Assembly: GCA_027859055.1 (NCBI GenBank)
Contig: JAQIBO010000184.1
Coordinates: 1 to 10,950, forward strand
Length of the DNA: 10,950 bases
Direction: 5' to 3'
Source of the DNA: Spirochaeta sp.
GTDB lineage: Bacteria; Spirochaetota; Spirochaetia; DSM-27196; Alkalispirochaetaceae
The notes beneath the pieces are model-generated. The model saw nothing but the letters and a program-made list of their open reading frames with translations, did no database searches and had not been told where the DNA came from. A program made the translations under genes and the position numbers. This document shows positions 5,196 through 10,950 of this stretch, piece by piece. Numbering within the stretch: the first letter of the stretch is position 1; every line of letters starts with the position of its first letter.

Positions 5196-5711
5196 TCATG
5201 GCTGGGGTTTGGCGGCCCTCGCGTCGGTTTTTGACCCGCGACCGATCACCATCGCCATGAGCGTGACAAACACGATGGACAGCATCAGGCGCGTCACCAT
5301 GAATCGCCATCCGAGATACCGGAGTTCCACCAGTTCCTGGGGCAGTTTGATACACGCCCACGCGGAGAGAAAGATCACGATATTGACCGTCCGCGCACCC
5401 TTGTCGCGGAGTGTGCGGGCGAAGGGAAACGCGACGTACAACGGCCCCGTTGGCAACGTCCCCAGGATAAACGCCACAACCATCCCCCACACGCCGGAGG
5501 TGTGACCCAACACACGCCCGATGAACTCGTTGGAGACAAAGACTGTCATTAATCCCATCAGAATCATTACCGCCGGCAGAATTGCGATCATCTCCAAACT
5601 GTATTCGGTGACGGTTTGGGTAAATGGCTCCCGTCCGGCGGGAAACGCAACAAGAAGTGGCGTAATTACACCGACAAGGACGAATGCGGGCAGCCAGGAT
5701 TTGATGCTCAT
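5196..5711 (-). CDS. Half-size permease, second subunit (ArsP/COG0701-like)
   Basis: This 171-residue membrane protein has about four to five helices (residues 7-24, 40-58, 72-95, 108-120 and 138-156). It belongs to the small permeases that resemble one half of ArsP/DUF318 transporters. Its core (FVS 58-60, LG 68-69, AFP 94-96, D103-x-G105) lines up without gaps with the upstream gene product, so the two are paralogous halves. Its ATG overlaps the upstream stop (ATGA, 5708-5711), giving translational coupling, helped by a GGGGGCGG stretch just before. Full-length ArsP extrudes trivalent organoarsenicals, while the substrate of split forms is not known. C120 lies in a membrane segment (SAWACIKLP) where metalloid binding is conceivable but unproven. 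The charged tail after residue 157 is cytoplasmic-like. Confidence 0.65.
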   Translation of the reverse strand: MSIKSWLPAFVLVGVITPLLVAFPAGREPFTQTVTEYSLEMIAILPAVMILMGLMTVFVSNEFIGRVLGHTSGVWGMVVAFILGTLPTGPLYVAFPFARTLRDKGARTVNIVIFLSAWACIKLPQELVELRYLGWRFMVTRLMLSIVFVTLMAMVIGRGSKTDARAAKPQP

Positions 5712-6190
5712 AACACCGCCCCCATAATAAATGCGATCGACAGGGCGGCGAGAAAACTGAGTCCGTTGCGCAGCAGCGCGAAGCGCCGTCCAAGCTCTTT
5801 GATCTCCAGCGGGAGCGTGACGACTCCGATCATCGTCAGGCTGGTGATAAACGCCGCAACAACCGTAACCGACGCGCCCCGGTCCAGAAGTGATGCGGAT
5901 AAGGGAAACGCGAGAAGCGCCGGAACGTGGAGGACTCCACCCACAATCGCCACCAGCACCGCTCCAAGCGGCCCCGACTGGGCGCCCAGAAACTGCTCAA
6001 GCATCTCCGGCGAGACAAACGCGAACAGGACTCCGATGAGGAGAATAATCACCACCACCATCGGAAGCATCCCGATCGTCATCTTGATCGCCATTTTTAC
6101 CGCCCGGCCCGTCCGGGCGCGGTCGTAGATTGCTGCGATGATGAGCGCGACGCCGGCGGTTCCGTTAATGAGCAACGCGGTTGGACTCAT
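5708..6190 (-). CDS. Half-size permease, first subunit (ArsP/COG0701-like)
   Basis: This 160-residue integral membrane protein has hydrophobic segments at about 5-22, 38-58, 74-97, 106-125 and 142-159. It has the permease-half pattern FVSPEMLEQFLGAQSGPLG (58-76), LAFPLSASLLDRGAS (93-107) and TLPLEIKELGRRF (125-137). GGGAG sits 5 nt before the ATG at 6190 and fixes the start. The gene is first of a two-gene unit, and the upstream porin transcript is closed by a strong terminator, so the pair needs its own promoter within 6191-6255; I see no clear -35/-10 there. The two halves probably form a heterodimer equivalent to one ten-helix permease. No cysteine is present in this half, unlike its partner. 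The substrate is unknown. Confidence 0.65.
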   Translation of the reverse strand: MSPTALLINGTAGVALIIAAIYDRARTGRAVKMAIKMTIGMLPMVVVIILLIGVLFAFVSPEMLEQFLGAQSGPLGAVLVAIVGGVLHVPALLAFPLSASLLDRGASVTVVAAFITSLTMIGVVTLPLEIKELGRRFALLRNGLSFLAALSIAFIMGAVL

Positions 6191-6255
6191 AATTGCTCCC
6201 GGTGACAGAGGTTCCCTTGAAATCGGAATTTCGCAAGGACCTCACGAAGGGTACG

Positions 6256-6288
6256 AAAAACCCGCCCTCGATGGTTGTCGAGGGCGGG
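6256..6288 (-). terminator. Rho-independent terminator of the porin gene
   Basis: The arms CCCGCCCTCGA (6261-6271) and TCGAGGGCGGG (6278-6288) form a perfect 11-bp GC-rich stem with a 6-nt loop. On the minus strand it is followed by TTTTT (6256-6260). It lies 33 nt after the porin stop and 65 nt before the permease start, separating the two transcription units. Confidence 0.92.
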
Positions 6289-6321
6289 CGCACGTGTGTT
6301 GCCGCGCTACGTCGTCGGAGA

Positions 6322-7476
6322 TTATGCGCCCCAGCTGTGGGTGAAGCGGAAAAAGACGCCGCCATCCTGATTGGCTCCGAGTGCGTTAATCGCACCGGCG
6401 CCGTATCCGTCCGTGTACCAGTAGCCGGCCTTGAAGTTGGACGACCCGATGTCCAATGAAGCTCCGACTTCTCCGCCGGCGAGACCGTCTATGTTGTCGG
6501 CAGATGCGTCAATCTCCTCATAATCGGTGAAATCGAACGCGAGGCCACCGTATACTCCAAGGTCTTCGATGATCTGGTAGCCCGCGTCAACACCAAAAAC
6601 GGCAAACCCGAGGGCGTTGTTCTCATCGTCTTCCACACCACCTTTATAAGACACACCGACGTCAGCGCCGGCAATTCCCGTTTTGAGCGACGCACCCCAC
6701 ACGGTTTGTTCCGGCGCAATCGACGTCCATGTGACCCCGGAATCGTCATAGTCGTCCTGTTCCGAGAAATTGTGCGCAACGCTGGCGCCCAGATCGATGG
6801 TCAATCCGGATGTTGCCATGGTGGGCACCAGTTCCGCCAACGCTACGTTCGTTGTCATTCCAAAGGTTCCACCGGTTGTACGATTCGTTGCGTAACTCGC
6901 CGCAATGTTGAAGCCGGATATCGCCGTCGAGGCTTCCATCAAGAGGTCCGGAATATCGTCCTCGCCCTGAGCGTTGTCCCAGCCCCAGGCGGTTTTTAAT
7001 CGAACGATGTCGGCAAACCCGAACGTCACTTCCGACATCCAGATGTCGTCGGTCGCCAACTCCTCCGTGTCGGTAATCTCGTCAAGGCCAAACCGCGTAC
7101 CCGCCGACAGAATCGCCGCGTTGGAGTCGTCGTAACCGTTTCGCCAATCGATAACGATCCCCTGCTCTTCAATTCCGAAATACCGGGCGATGTTTGTTGT
7201 CACGAACGCCTCATCAAGCATTACGGGATTGTCTCCACCCTCGGGGGCATCCCCGTAGAACTCCAGTAAAAACTTGTACGTGTTGTATTCATCCGCGGTT
7301 CCACTGAAAGAGATGTCAGCCCAGTCCAGTACGTCGTCGTACTGGGATTCGTCCGGATTTGCCACAAATCCCCACGTCACATTTCCGTTGACGTCCACGG
7401 ACGGCTCCGTTTCCTGTGCGAACGCTGCCGTTGTTGCCACTGTCAGTACCAATCCGAACATGAACAATCGTTTCAT
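6322..7476 (-). CDS. Outer-membrane beta-barrel (porin-like) protein
   Basis: The 384-residue precursor has a clear Sec signal peptide, MKRLFMFGLVLTVATTAAFA, with predicted cleavage after AFA (residue 20). The mature part is strongly acidic and rich in Gly, Asp, Tyr and Trp, with alternating hydrophobic residues in short amphipathic strands and no hydrophobic helix, typical of a beta-barrel. It ends with GGVFFRFTHSWGA, an aromatic-rich last strand, although the final residue is not the usual Phe. AGGAGG (7485-7490) lies 8 nt before the ATG. It is monocistronic, closed by the terminator at 6256-6288. I recognise the general type (spirochaete-like outer-membrane porins) but no named family. The excess of acidic residues may reflect a saline habitat. 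Pore formation and substrate are inference. Confidence 0.75.
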   Translation of the reverse strand: MKRLFMFGLVLTVATTAAFAQETEPSVDVNGNVTWGFVANPDESQYDDVLDWADISFSGTADEYNTYKFLLEFYGDAPEGGDNPVMLDEAFVTTNIARYFGIEEQGIVIDWRNGYDDSNAAILSAGTRFGLDEITDTEELATDDIWMSEVTFGFADIVRLKTAWGWDNAQGEDDIPDLLMEASTAISGFNIAASYATNRTTGGTFGMTTNVALAELVPTMATSGLTIDLGASVAHNFSEQDDYDDSGVTWTSIAPEQTVWGASLKTGIAGADVGVSYKGGVEDDENNALGFAVFGVDAGYQIIEDLGVYGGLAFDFTDYEEIDASADNIDGLAGGEVGASLDIGSSNFKAGYWYTDGYGAGAINALGANQDGGVFFRFTHSWGA

Positions 7477-7546
7477 TATCCGTTCCTCCTCGAGTTGTTT
7501 GGAGCACGAGCCGACCGCCCGTATCGCTCCACATCGTTGTCGTGAT

Positions 7547-7561
7547 TATTGCCGAGCAATA
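7547..7561. promoter_or_regulatory. Dyad in the divergent porin/secreted-protein region
   Basis: TATTGC-CGA-GCAATA is a perfect inverted repeat with 6-bp arms and a 3-bp spacer in the 228-nt region between the porin (minus) and the small secreted protein (plus). It could be an operator for one or both. No strong -35/-10 pair was found elsewhere in 7477-7704. A direct repeat GCTGAA follows (7572-7577 and 7583-7588). Confidence 0.3.
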
Positions 7562-7704
7562 TGAAACCTGGCTGAAGGGAAGCTGAAAACAAACTGATCT
7601 ACGCTTCAGAATCATTCCATCTGCACATCAGTATGGATTCAGGTGGAGGAGGTAAATTCAGAATATCAACACCGGCGGAGATGATCCGTCGGGAAGGAGC
7701 TATT

Positions 7705-8103
7705 ATGAATCGTTCAATGGCACGCAGGATAACGGCTGGTTTTGCCGTTGCATTACTGGTTGCCGCGTCTGCCGCGGCAATACCTCCCAAGGCAAAAGGC
7801 GCTCCGGGATCGACCCAGATCGATCCGCCGGATCGGATGGTTACCTATTTCGAAACACACGGAGTGGATATGTCCCGCTTCCGTACCGACGGATCGGTAG
7901 ATACCGAAACGGCGGAGGCGATGCAGAAACTGTACGTGGCGGAAGATGCCACCGGCGATCGCATCCACAGCGGACCGATCAACGCCATCGCGACCGGAAC
8001 TCTCGCAACCGCGTATGACGATGTCCAGGCCCCGGTCTACCTGGAGTTTGGTTCGTTGTACTGGGGGTACTGGCAGGCACAGGACGGATTGTCCGACGAC
8101 TGA
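7705..8103 (+). CDS. Small secreted protein of unknown function
   Basis: I do not recognise this 132-residue protein. It has an N-terminal signal peptide (MNRSMARR, then a hydrophobic stretch ending ASAAA at residue 25), so it is probably periplasmic or surface-exposed. The mature part has about 107 residues, is acidic, has no cysteine, and ends in an aromatic-rich strand YLEFGSLYWGYW (112-123) followed by QAQDGLSDD. AAGGAG, 6 nt before ATG 7705, decides this start; an in-frame ATG at 7633 has no matching ribosome site and would bury the signal peptide. It is divergent from the porin gene and may share its regulation. A perfect 8-bp hairpin follows 12 nt after the stop. Confidence 0.65.
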   Translation: MNRSMARRITAGFAVALLVAASAAAIPPKAKGAPGSTQIDPPDRMVTYFETHGVDMSRFRTDGSVDTETAEAMQKLYVAEDATGDRIHSGPINAIATGTLATAYDDVQAPVYLEFGSLYWGYWQAQDGLSDD

Positions 8104-8115
8104 TCTTTGAAACGG

Positions 8116-8135
8116 CACCGGGTTAACACCCGGTG
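8116..8135 (+). terminator. Hairpin after the small secreted-protein gene (weak terminator)
   Basis: CACCGGGT (8116-8123) and ACCCGGTG (8128-8135) form a perfect 8-bp stem with the tetraloop TAAC, starting 12 nt after the stop. No T-tract follows, so it may be an inefficient or rho-assisted terminator or an mRNA-stabilising 3' hairpin. The rest of 8136-8235 shows no clear promoter. Confidence 0.4.
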
Positions 8136-8235
8136 TCGTCCGATTCGCTGCCCGTCCCGTAGAATCGTCGACGCAATACTTGACCCTGGTCGGTTGCCGG
8201 TGCGACCTTCTACAGAGGCTCTGGGGGCTTACAGA

Positions 8236-9114
8236 ATGCTAAAAACTGGTCTTTTGCTTCTCCTAATTACACTCTCCGAGGCAACGATCGGGGTTTTTGT
8301 CAAGCTTACAGACGGGCTGATTCCGATCAACACCCTCAACTTTTATGCCTTGGCGGCGGCGGCAGTATTTCTGCTGATCACGTTCCCCCTGACGGGGAAC
8401 AAGAACGACTGGCCCCGGGGCAACCTGAGAGACACCCTCATTGTGGGCTTGCTGATAGCTCTACAGATAAGTGTCTTCAACTTTGCCATGACCCTCGCCC
8501 CCATCGCCAACGTGGTGATTTTCTGGAGTGTAGCACCCTTTTTCACCTTCATTTTCTCCGCAATATTTCTTGGGGAAAAACCGAAGCTGAGCTATGTGGC
8601 TATTTTCGGTATTGCCCTGGTGGGTATCGTTGTGGCCAAACCACTGAGCGGCGGTAATATGACCGGCAATTTGATCGCTCTGGCCGACGGTGCCGTTTAC
8701 GCCGCGATGGTCACCTATATGCGATACGAGGGCAAGACTGAAACGGACAACGACATCGCCTGGTCGATGCTCGTAGGGGCGATCGTGCTGGCTCCGTCGA
8801 TCTTCATATTCGGTCCGGGCAAGGTGTCCGCGATGATTGCGTATCCTGCTCTGGGGGTTGAGCTTCCGGTACTGCTGTGGGCCCTCTGTCTGGGGGTTGT
8901 CTCCACCGGTTTTGCCTACTTCGGGATCTCCCTTGTGCTCAAAAAAATTCATGCCAATACCTACTCTCTGGTGGACATCATCGTTTCGCCGGTAGTCGCC
9001 TCGTTTCTGGGCTTTCTCATATTTGGAGAGATTCCCGGCACGGGCATGATCGTTGGAGGTGCGCTGCTTCTCGGGTCCGGCTTCTGGCTGAGCAAGGAAA
9101 TGTCCGCGACATAA
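8236..9114 (+). CDS. EamA/DMT-superfamily transporter
   Basis: This 292-residue inner-membrane protein has about ten hydrophobic helices in two EamA repeats. Typical elements include IGVFVKLTDGLIPINTLNFY (residues 17-36), the first-repeat end VAPFFTFIFSAIFLGEKP with the family's FLGE-P motif, and the second-repeat counterpart VVASFLGFLIFGEIP. Members export amino acids, metabolites or drugs, and the substrate cannot be told here. I place the start at ATG 8236, with a weak GGGGG ribosome site 8 nt upstream. The frame is open further upstream to TTG 8107, but that extension is basic, reads through the hairpin region and does not resemble the family. It is followed after 32 nt by the VIT1-type gene, probably in one operon. 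Confidence 0.85.
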   Translation: MLKTGLLLLLITLSEATIGVFVKLTDGLIPINTLNFYALAAAAVFLLITFPLTGNKNDWPRGNLRDTLIVGLLIALQISVFNFAMTLAPIANVVIFWSVAPFFTFIFSAIFLGEKPKLSYVAIFGIALVGIVVAKPLSGGNMTGNLIALADGAVYAAMVTYMRYEGKTETDNDIAWSMLVGAIVLAPSIFIFGPGKVSAMIAYPALGVELPVLLWALCLGVVSTGFAYFGISLVLKKIHANTYSLVDIIVSPVVASFLGFLIFGEIPGTGMIVGGALLLGSGFWLSKEMSAT

Positions 9115-9146
9115 AGGGAGATACGCAAAGAACAGGAGGATTGAAT

Positions 9147-9950
9147 ATGTTTTCACGCAATGTTGACAAAGCCCGTGAAGCCGTTCAAAAGGGAGATTCC
9201 GAGGCAAGCCGGAGGGCTCATTCGGCGGAAATGGCCCAGACAGCCGGCCCTGAAGAAGAACACACGCAGGGCAGGGGGAAGTACGTAAAAAGCATCGTCT
9301 ACGGCGGGCTCGACGGAATTATTACTACCTTTGCGGTCGTGGCGGGAGTTGCTGGAGCCTCTCTTTCGGCGGGGGTGGTCCTGATACTGGGATTTGCCAA
9401 TTTAGTTGCCGACGGACTCTCCATGGCCGTCGGAGACTATCTCAGCACCAAGAGTGAAAACGAGTACAACGCGATGGAGCGAAAACGGGAGGAGTGGGAG
9501 GTAGATCATTATCCTGACGGTGAGAAACAGGAGATGGTGGAACTGTACACCGCAAAGGGCATGGACAAAGAGGATGCCCGGGAGATCGTAGAACGACTTT
9601 CCCATAATCGTACGGCCTGGGTAGACGTGATGATGGTCGAGGAGCTGGGCATCATTGAGGAGCGGGAATCGCCGCTGAGTAACGCGGTGGCCACCTTTTT
9701 CTCCTTCGAGGTATTCGGGTTTGTTCCGCTGCTTGCCTATGTAGTTGCCCAGTTTTTCCCACCGCTTGCGAGTTCCTCCTTTCTGCTCGCCTGCCTGTTG
9801 ACCGGCGGAACCCTCTTTGGCCTGGGATCCCTCAAGGTCTTTATCACCGGTCGCAACTGGCTGATCTCAGGACTCGAAATGCTGGTTGTCGGCGGCATCG
9901 CTTCCGCCGCGGCGTACCTGGTAGGACTTGCTCTTTCCGGTCTGGCCTGA
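9147..9950 (+). CDS. VIT1/CCC1-family iron/manganese transporter
   Basis: The 267-residue protein matches the vacuolar iron transporter family, proton-driven exporters of Fe(II)/Mn(II) from the cytoplasm. TM1 is SIVYGGLDGIITTFAVVAGV (49-68) with the conserved Asp D56, and TM2 carries FANLVADGLSMAVGDYLS (83-100) with M93; both positions match metal-path residues in plant VIT1. Between TM2 and TM3 lies the Glu-rich cytosolic metal-binding hairpin (about 101-170: ERKREEWEVDHYPDGEKQEM and MMVEELGIIEE). TM3-TM5 follow at about 183-202, 210-231 and 238-264. An extra hydrophilic N-terminus (1-45) precedes TM1. AGGAGG (9134-9139) lies 7 nt before the ATG. It probably relieves metal overload. Co-transcription with the EamA gene is likely, but a shared purpose is unclear. 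Confidence 0.93.
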   Translation: MFSRNVDKAREAVQKGDSEASRRAHSAEMAQTAGPEEEHTQGRGKYVKSIVYGGLDGIITTFAVVAGVAGASLSAGVVLILGFANLVADGLSMAVGDYLSTKSENEYNAMERKREEWEVDHYPDGEKQEMVELYTAKGMDKEDAREIVERLSHNRTAWVDVMMVEELGIIEERESPLSNAVATFFSFEVFGFVPLLAYVVAQFFPPLASSSFLLACLLTGGTLFGLGSLKVFITGRNWLISGLEMLVVGGIASAAAYLVGLALSGLA

Positions 9951-9981
9951 TCTACACGCGCCGCACTTTCGTAGCAGGGGT

Positions 9982-10950
9982 TCACGGTGCGGTTACATTG
10001 AACCGAAAGGCACCTGCTTTGAAGTCTTTTTTGAATAGTTTGTGGTCTTCAAGGATTCGATGTCCCGAAAATTTGGCGAACCGCACCATATCGTTAATAA
10101 ACACGTCCGGTATGACAGAATCCAGAATGGCGTTTTCCGCACCATTTTTTTCCGTGAGACCGGTGTGCGTATCAGAGCGTGCATGAGTTTGGGCGAGGGC
10201 CTTGCCACAGATACGAGCATATTTCCGAAAGGTTTTACTGCTTAGCTCGTCAAGATCCATATCGTTTTTAAACGGGCTTCTTTCTCTGATGAGATAGCTT
10301 TTTCCGTCGTGCTGCACATATCCGTAGAAGGCATCAGCCCCGACCAGATGAATATCATGTGCCTGGACAATTTGCTCCGCCATATGTTCAGCATCTTTGT
10401 TATTTCTGTCTGAATCAGGGACGAGGCCTGCCAGCGCGGACCTTCTGGCCTGCTTCATTTCCAGAATGATCCCATCATCTGGTTTTTCCGACTTACCTTC
10501 AATCAATACCCAGAAGCGCTCAAGCCCCAGACTGGCAGTGCCGCTTCCCTTTTTCGCGGCCACATCTTTCACCGTAAAAAAATCTTTGTTGTCTGTCGGT
10601 ATGCTGATGTCATTCTCTGATATATAGCGATCAATGGTTTCTTGAAATGCTTCCAAATGCGTGCTGTGGGGCACGATTTCATCTGATATAACGAACTCCT
10701 TTCCCGCCTGGGTTATCTTTTCTTCCAAAAAGTCCTTCCGGCTTTCCAGTGAGTCCTCCAGCAATTTCTTGATCAATTTGGGACTGCTATCGATGCGATA
10801 CTGAAAAGTTTTTTCTGTATCGTCCTTTGCAAATGATTCCAGACCGTCCAGATAACCTTTTACAAAATTCCTCACTATTTTTTTTCGATGTTTTTTAGAA
10901 TGCCCGTTTTCCTGTGCCGCCAGCCAGAACCCGGTGGTACCCCGTCGAAT
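9982..10950 (-). CDS. DUF2252-family protein, 5' end outside window
   Basis: The frame is open for 323 codons from the right edge to TGA at 9982-9984. The apparent GTG start at 10875 is not the true start: residues upstream of it (FWLAAQENGHSKKHRKK, then IVRNFVKGYLDGLESFA) match the family, so the N-terminus lies beyond the window. Family features are FFTVKDVAAKKGSGTASLGL, WVLIEGKSE, the lysine segment IILEMKQARRSAL, VGADAFYGYV, SYLIRERSP and KYARICGKALAQTHARSD. DUF2252 proteins are cytosolic and uncharacterised. The Gly-rich stretch followed by a Lys strand, and the LAQTHARS helix, recall kinase/aminoglycoside-phosphotransferase folds, which is inference. The gene converges on the VIT1 gene with a 31-nt gap and no clear terminator. 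Its base use is visibly more A/T-rich than its neighbours, suggesting a separate origin. Confidence 0.85.
   Translation of the reverse strand: MRRGTTGFWLAAQENGHSKKHRKKIVRNFVKGYLDGLESFAKDDTEKTFQYRIDSSPKLIKKLLEDSLESRKDFLEEKITQAGKEFVISDEIVPHSTHLEAFQETIDRYISENDISIPTDNKDFFTVKDVAAKKGSGTASLGLERFWVLIEGKSEKPDDGIILEMKQARRSALAGLVPDSDRNNKDAEHMAEQIVQAHDIHLVGADAFYGYVQHDGKSYLIRERSPFKNDMDLDELSSKTFRKYARICGKALAQTHARSDTHTGLTEKNGAENAILDSVIPDVFINDMVRFAKFSGHRILEDHKLFKKDFKAGAFRFNVTAP

Noticed and set aside
6191..6255. Promoter for the split-permease pair
   Set aside because: A promoter is required after the terminator at 6256-6288, but no convincing -35/-10 pair could be picked out, so none is annotated.
7647..7653. 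Strong Shine-Dalgarno-like AGGAGGT upstream of the secreted-protein gene
   Set aside because: No ATG, GTG or TTG lies at a suitable distance downstream, and the gene has its own AAGGAG before ATG 7705. It is probably chance.
8107..8235. N-terminal extension of the EamA transporter from TTG 8107
   Set aside because: The extension is Arg-rich, runs through the 8116-8135 hairpin and lacks similarity to the family. ATG 8236 gives the normal length.
8461..9207. Minus-strand 248-codon reading frame
   Set aside because: It is antisense to the clearly coding EamA transporter, with a low-complexity His/Gly/Asp-rich product.

Overview
The window looks like chromosomal DNA of a diderm, moderately GC-rich bacterium. 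I lean towards a free-living spirochaete, because of the acidic 384-residue outer-membrane beta-barrel protein and the style of the GAF, PIN/AbrB and permease proteins. That placement is inference from protein style, with no ribosomal or marker gene to confirm it. No rRNA, tRNA, CRISPR array or intact transposase was seen.

Left part (1-2684): a nitrogen-oxide themed cluster. The N-terminal two thirds of a NarK-type nitrate/nitrite transporter runs off the left edge on the minus strand. It is divergent from a Crp/Fnr-family regulator that lacks the Fe-S cysteines of FNR. The shared intergenic region holds a perfect GTAAC-N4-GTTAC dyad, placed like a class II activator site for narK. The regulator is followed by a GAF protein fused to a histidine-kinase-like C-terminus that has lost its phospho-accepting His and its ATP-binding Asn.

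Middle (2733-5174): an accessory, partly decayed island. It holds an AbrB/PIN (VapC-like) toxin-antitoxin pair on the minus strand, an N-terminally truncated RecG-like/Schlafen-type ATP-binding protein, and a degraded PLD-nuclease/SNF2-helicase pseudogene. It ends in a set of 23-nt direct repeats that resemble the end of an IS21-type element.

Right-middle (5196-8103): two translationally coupled minus-strand genes encode the two half-size paralogous subunits of an ArsP/COG0701-like permease. A strong rho-independent terminator separates them from the upstream porin-like outer-membrane protein. Divergent from the porin is a small secreted protein of unknown function.

Right part (8236-10950): an EamA/DMT exporter and a VIT1/CCC1 iron/manganese transporter form a two-gene plus-strand unit. 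They converge on the C-terminal part of a DUF2252 protein, whose coding frame stays open to the right edge of the window and is visibly more A/T-rich than the rest.

The most interesting items are the regulator/GAF-pseudokinase/NarK module with its dyad, the split permease whose halves align without gaps over their core, and the truncated helicase island next to IS-like repeats. I did not find a clearly novel multi-gene system.
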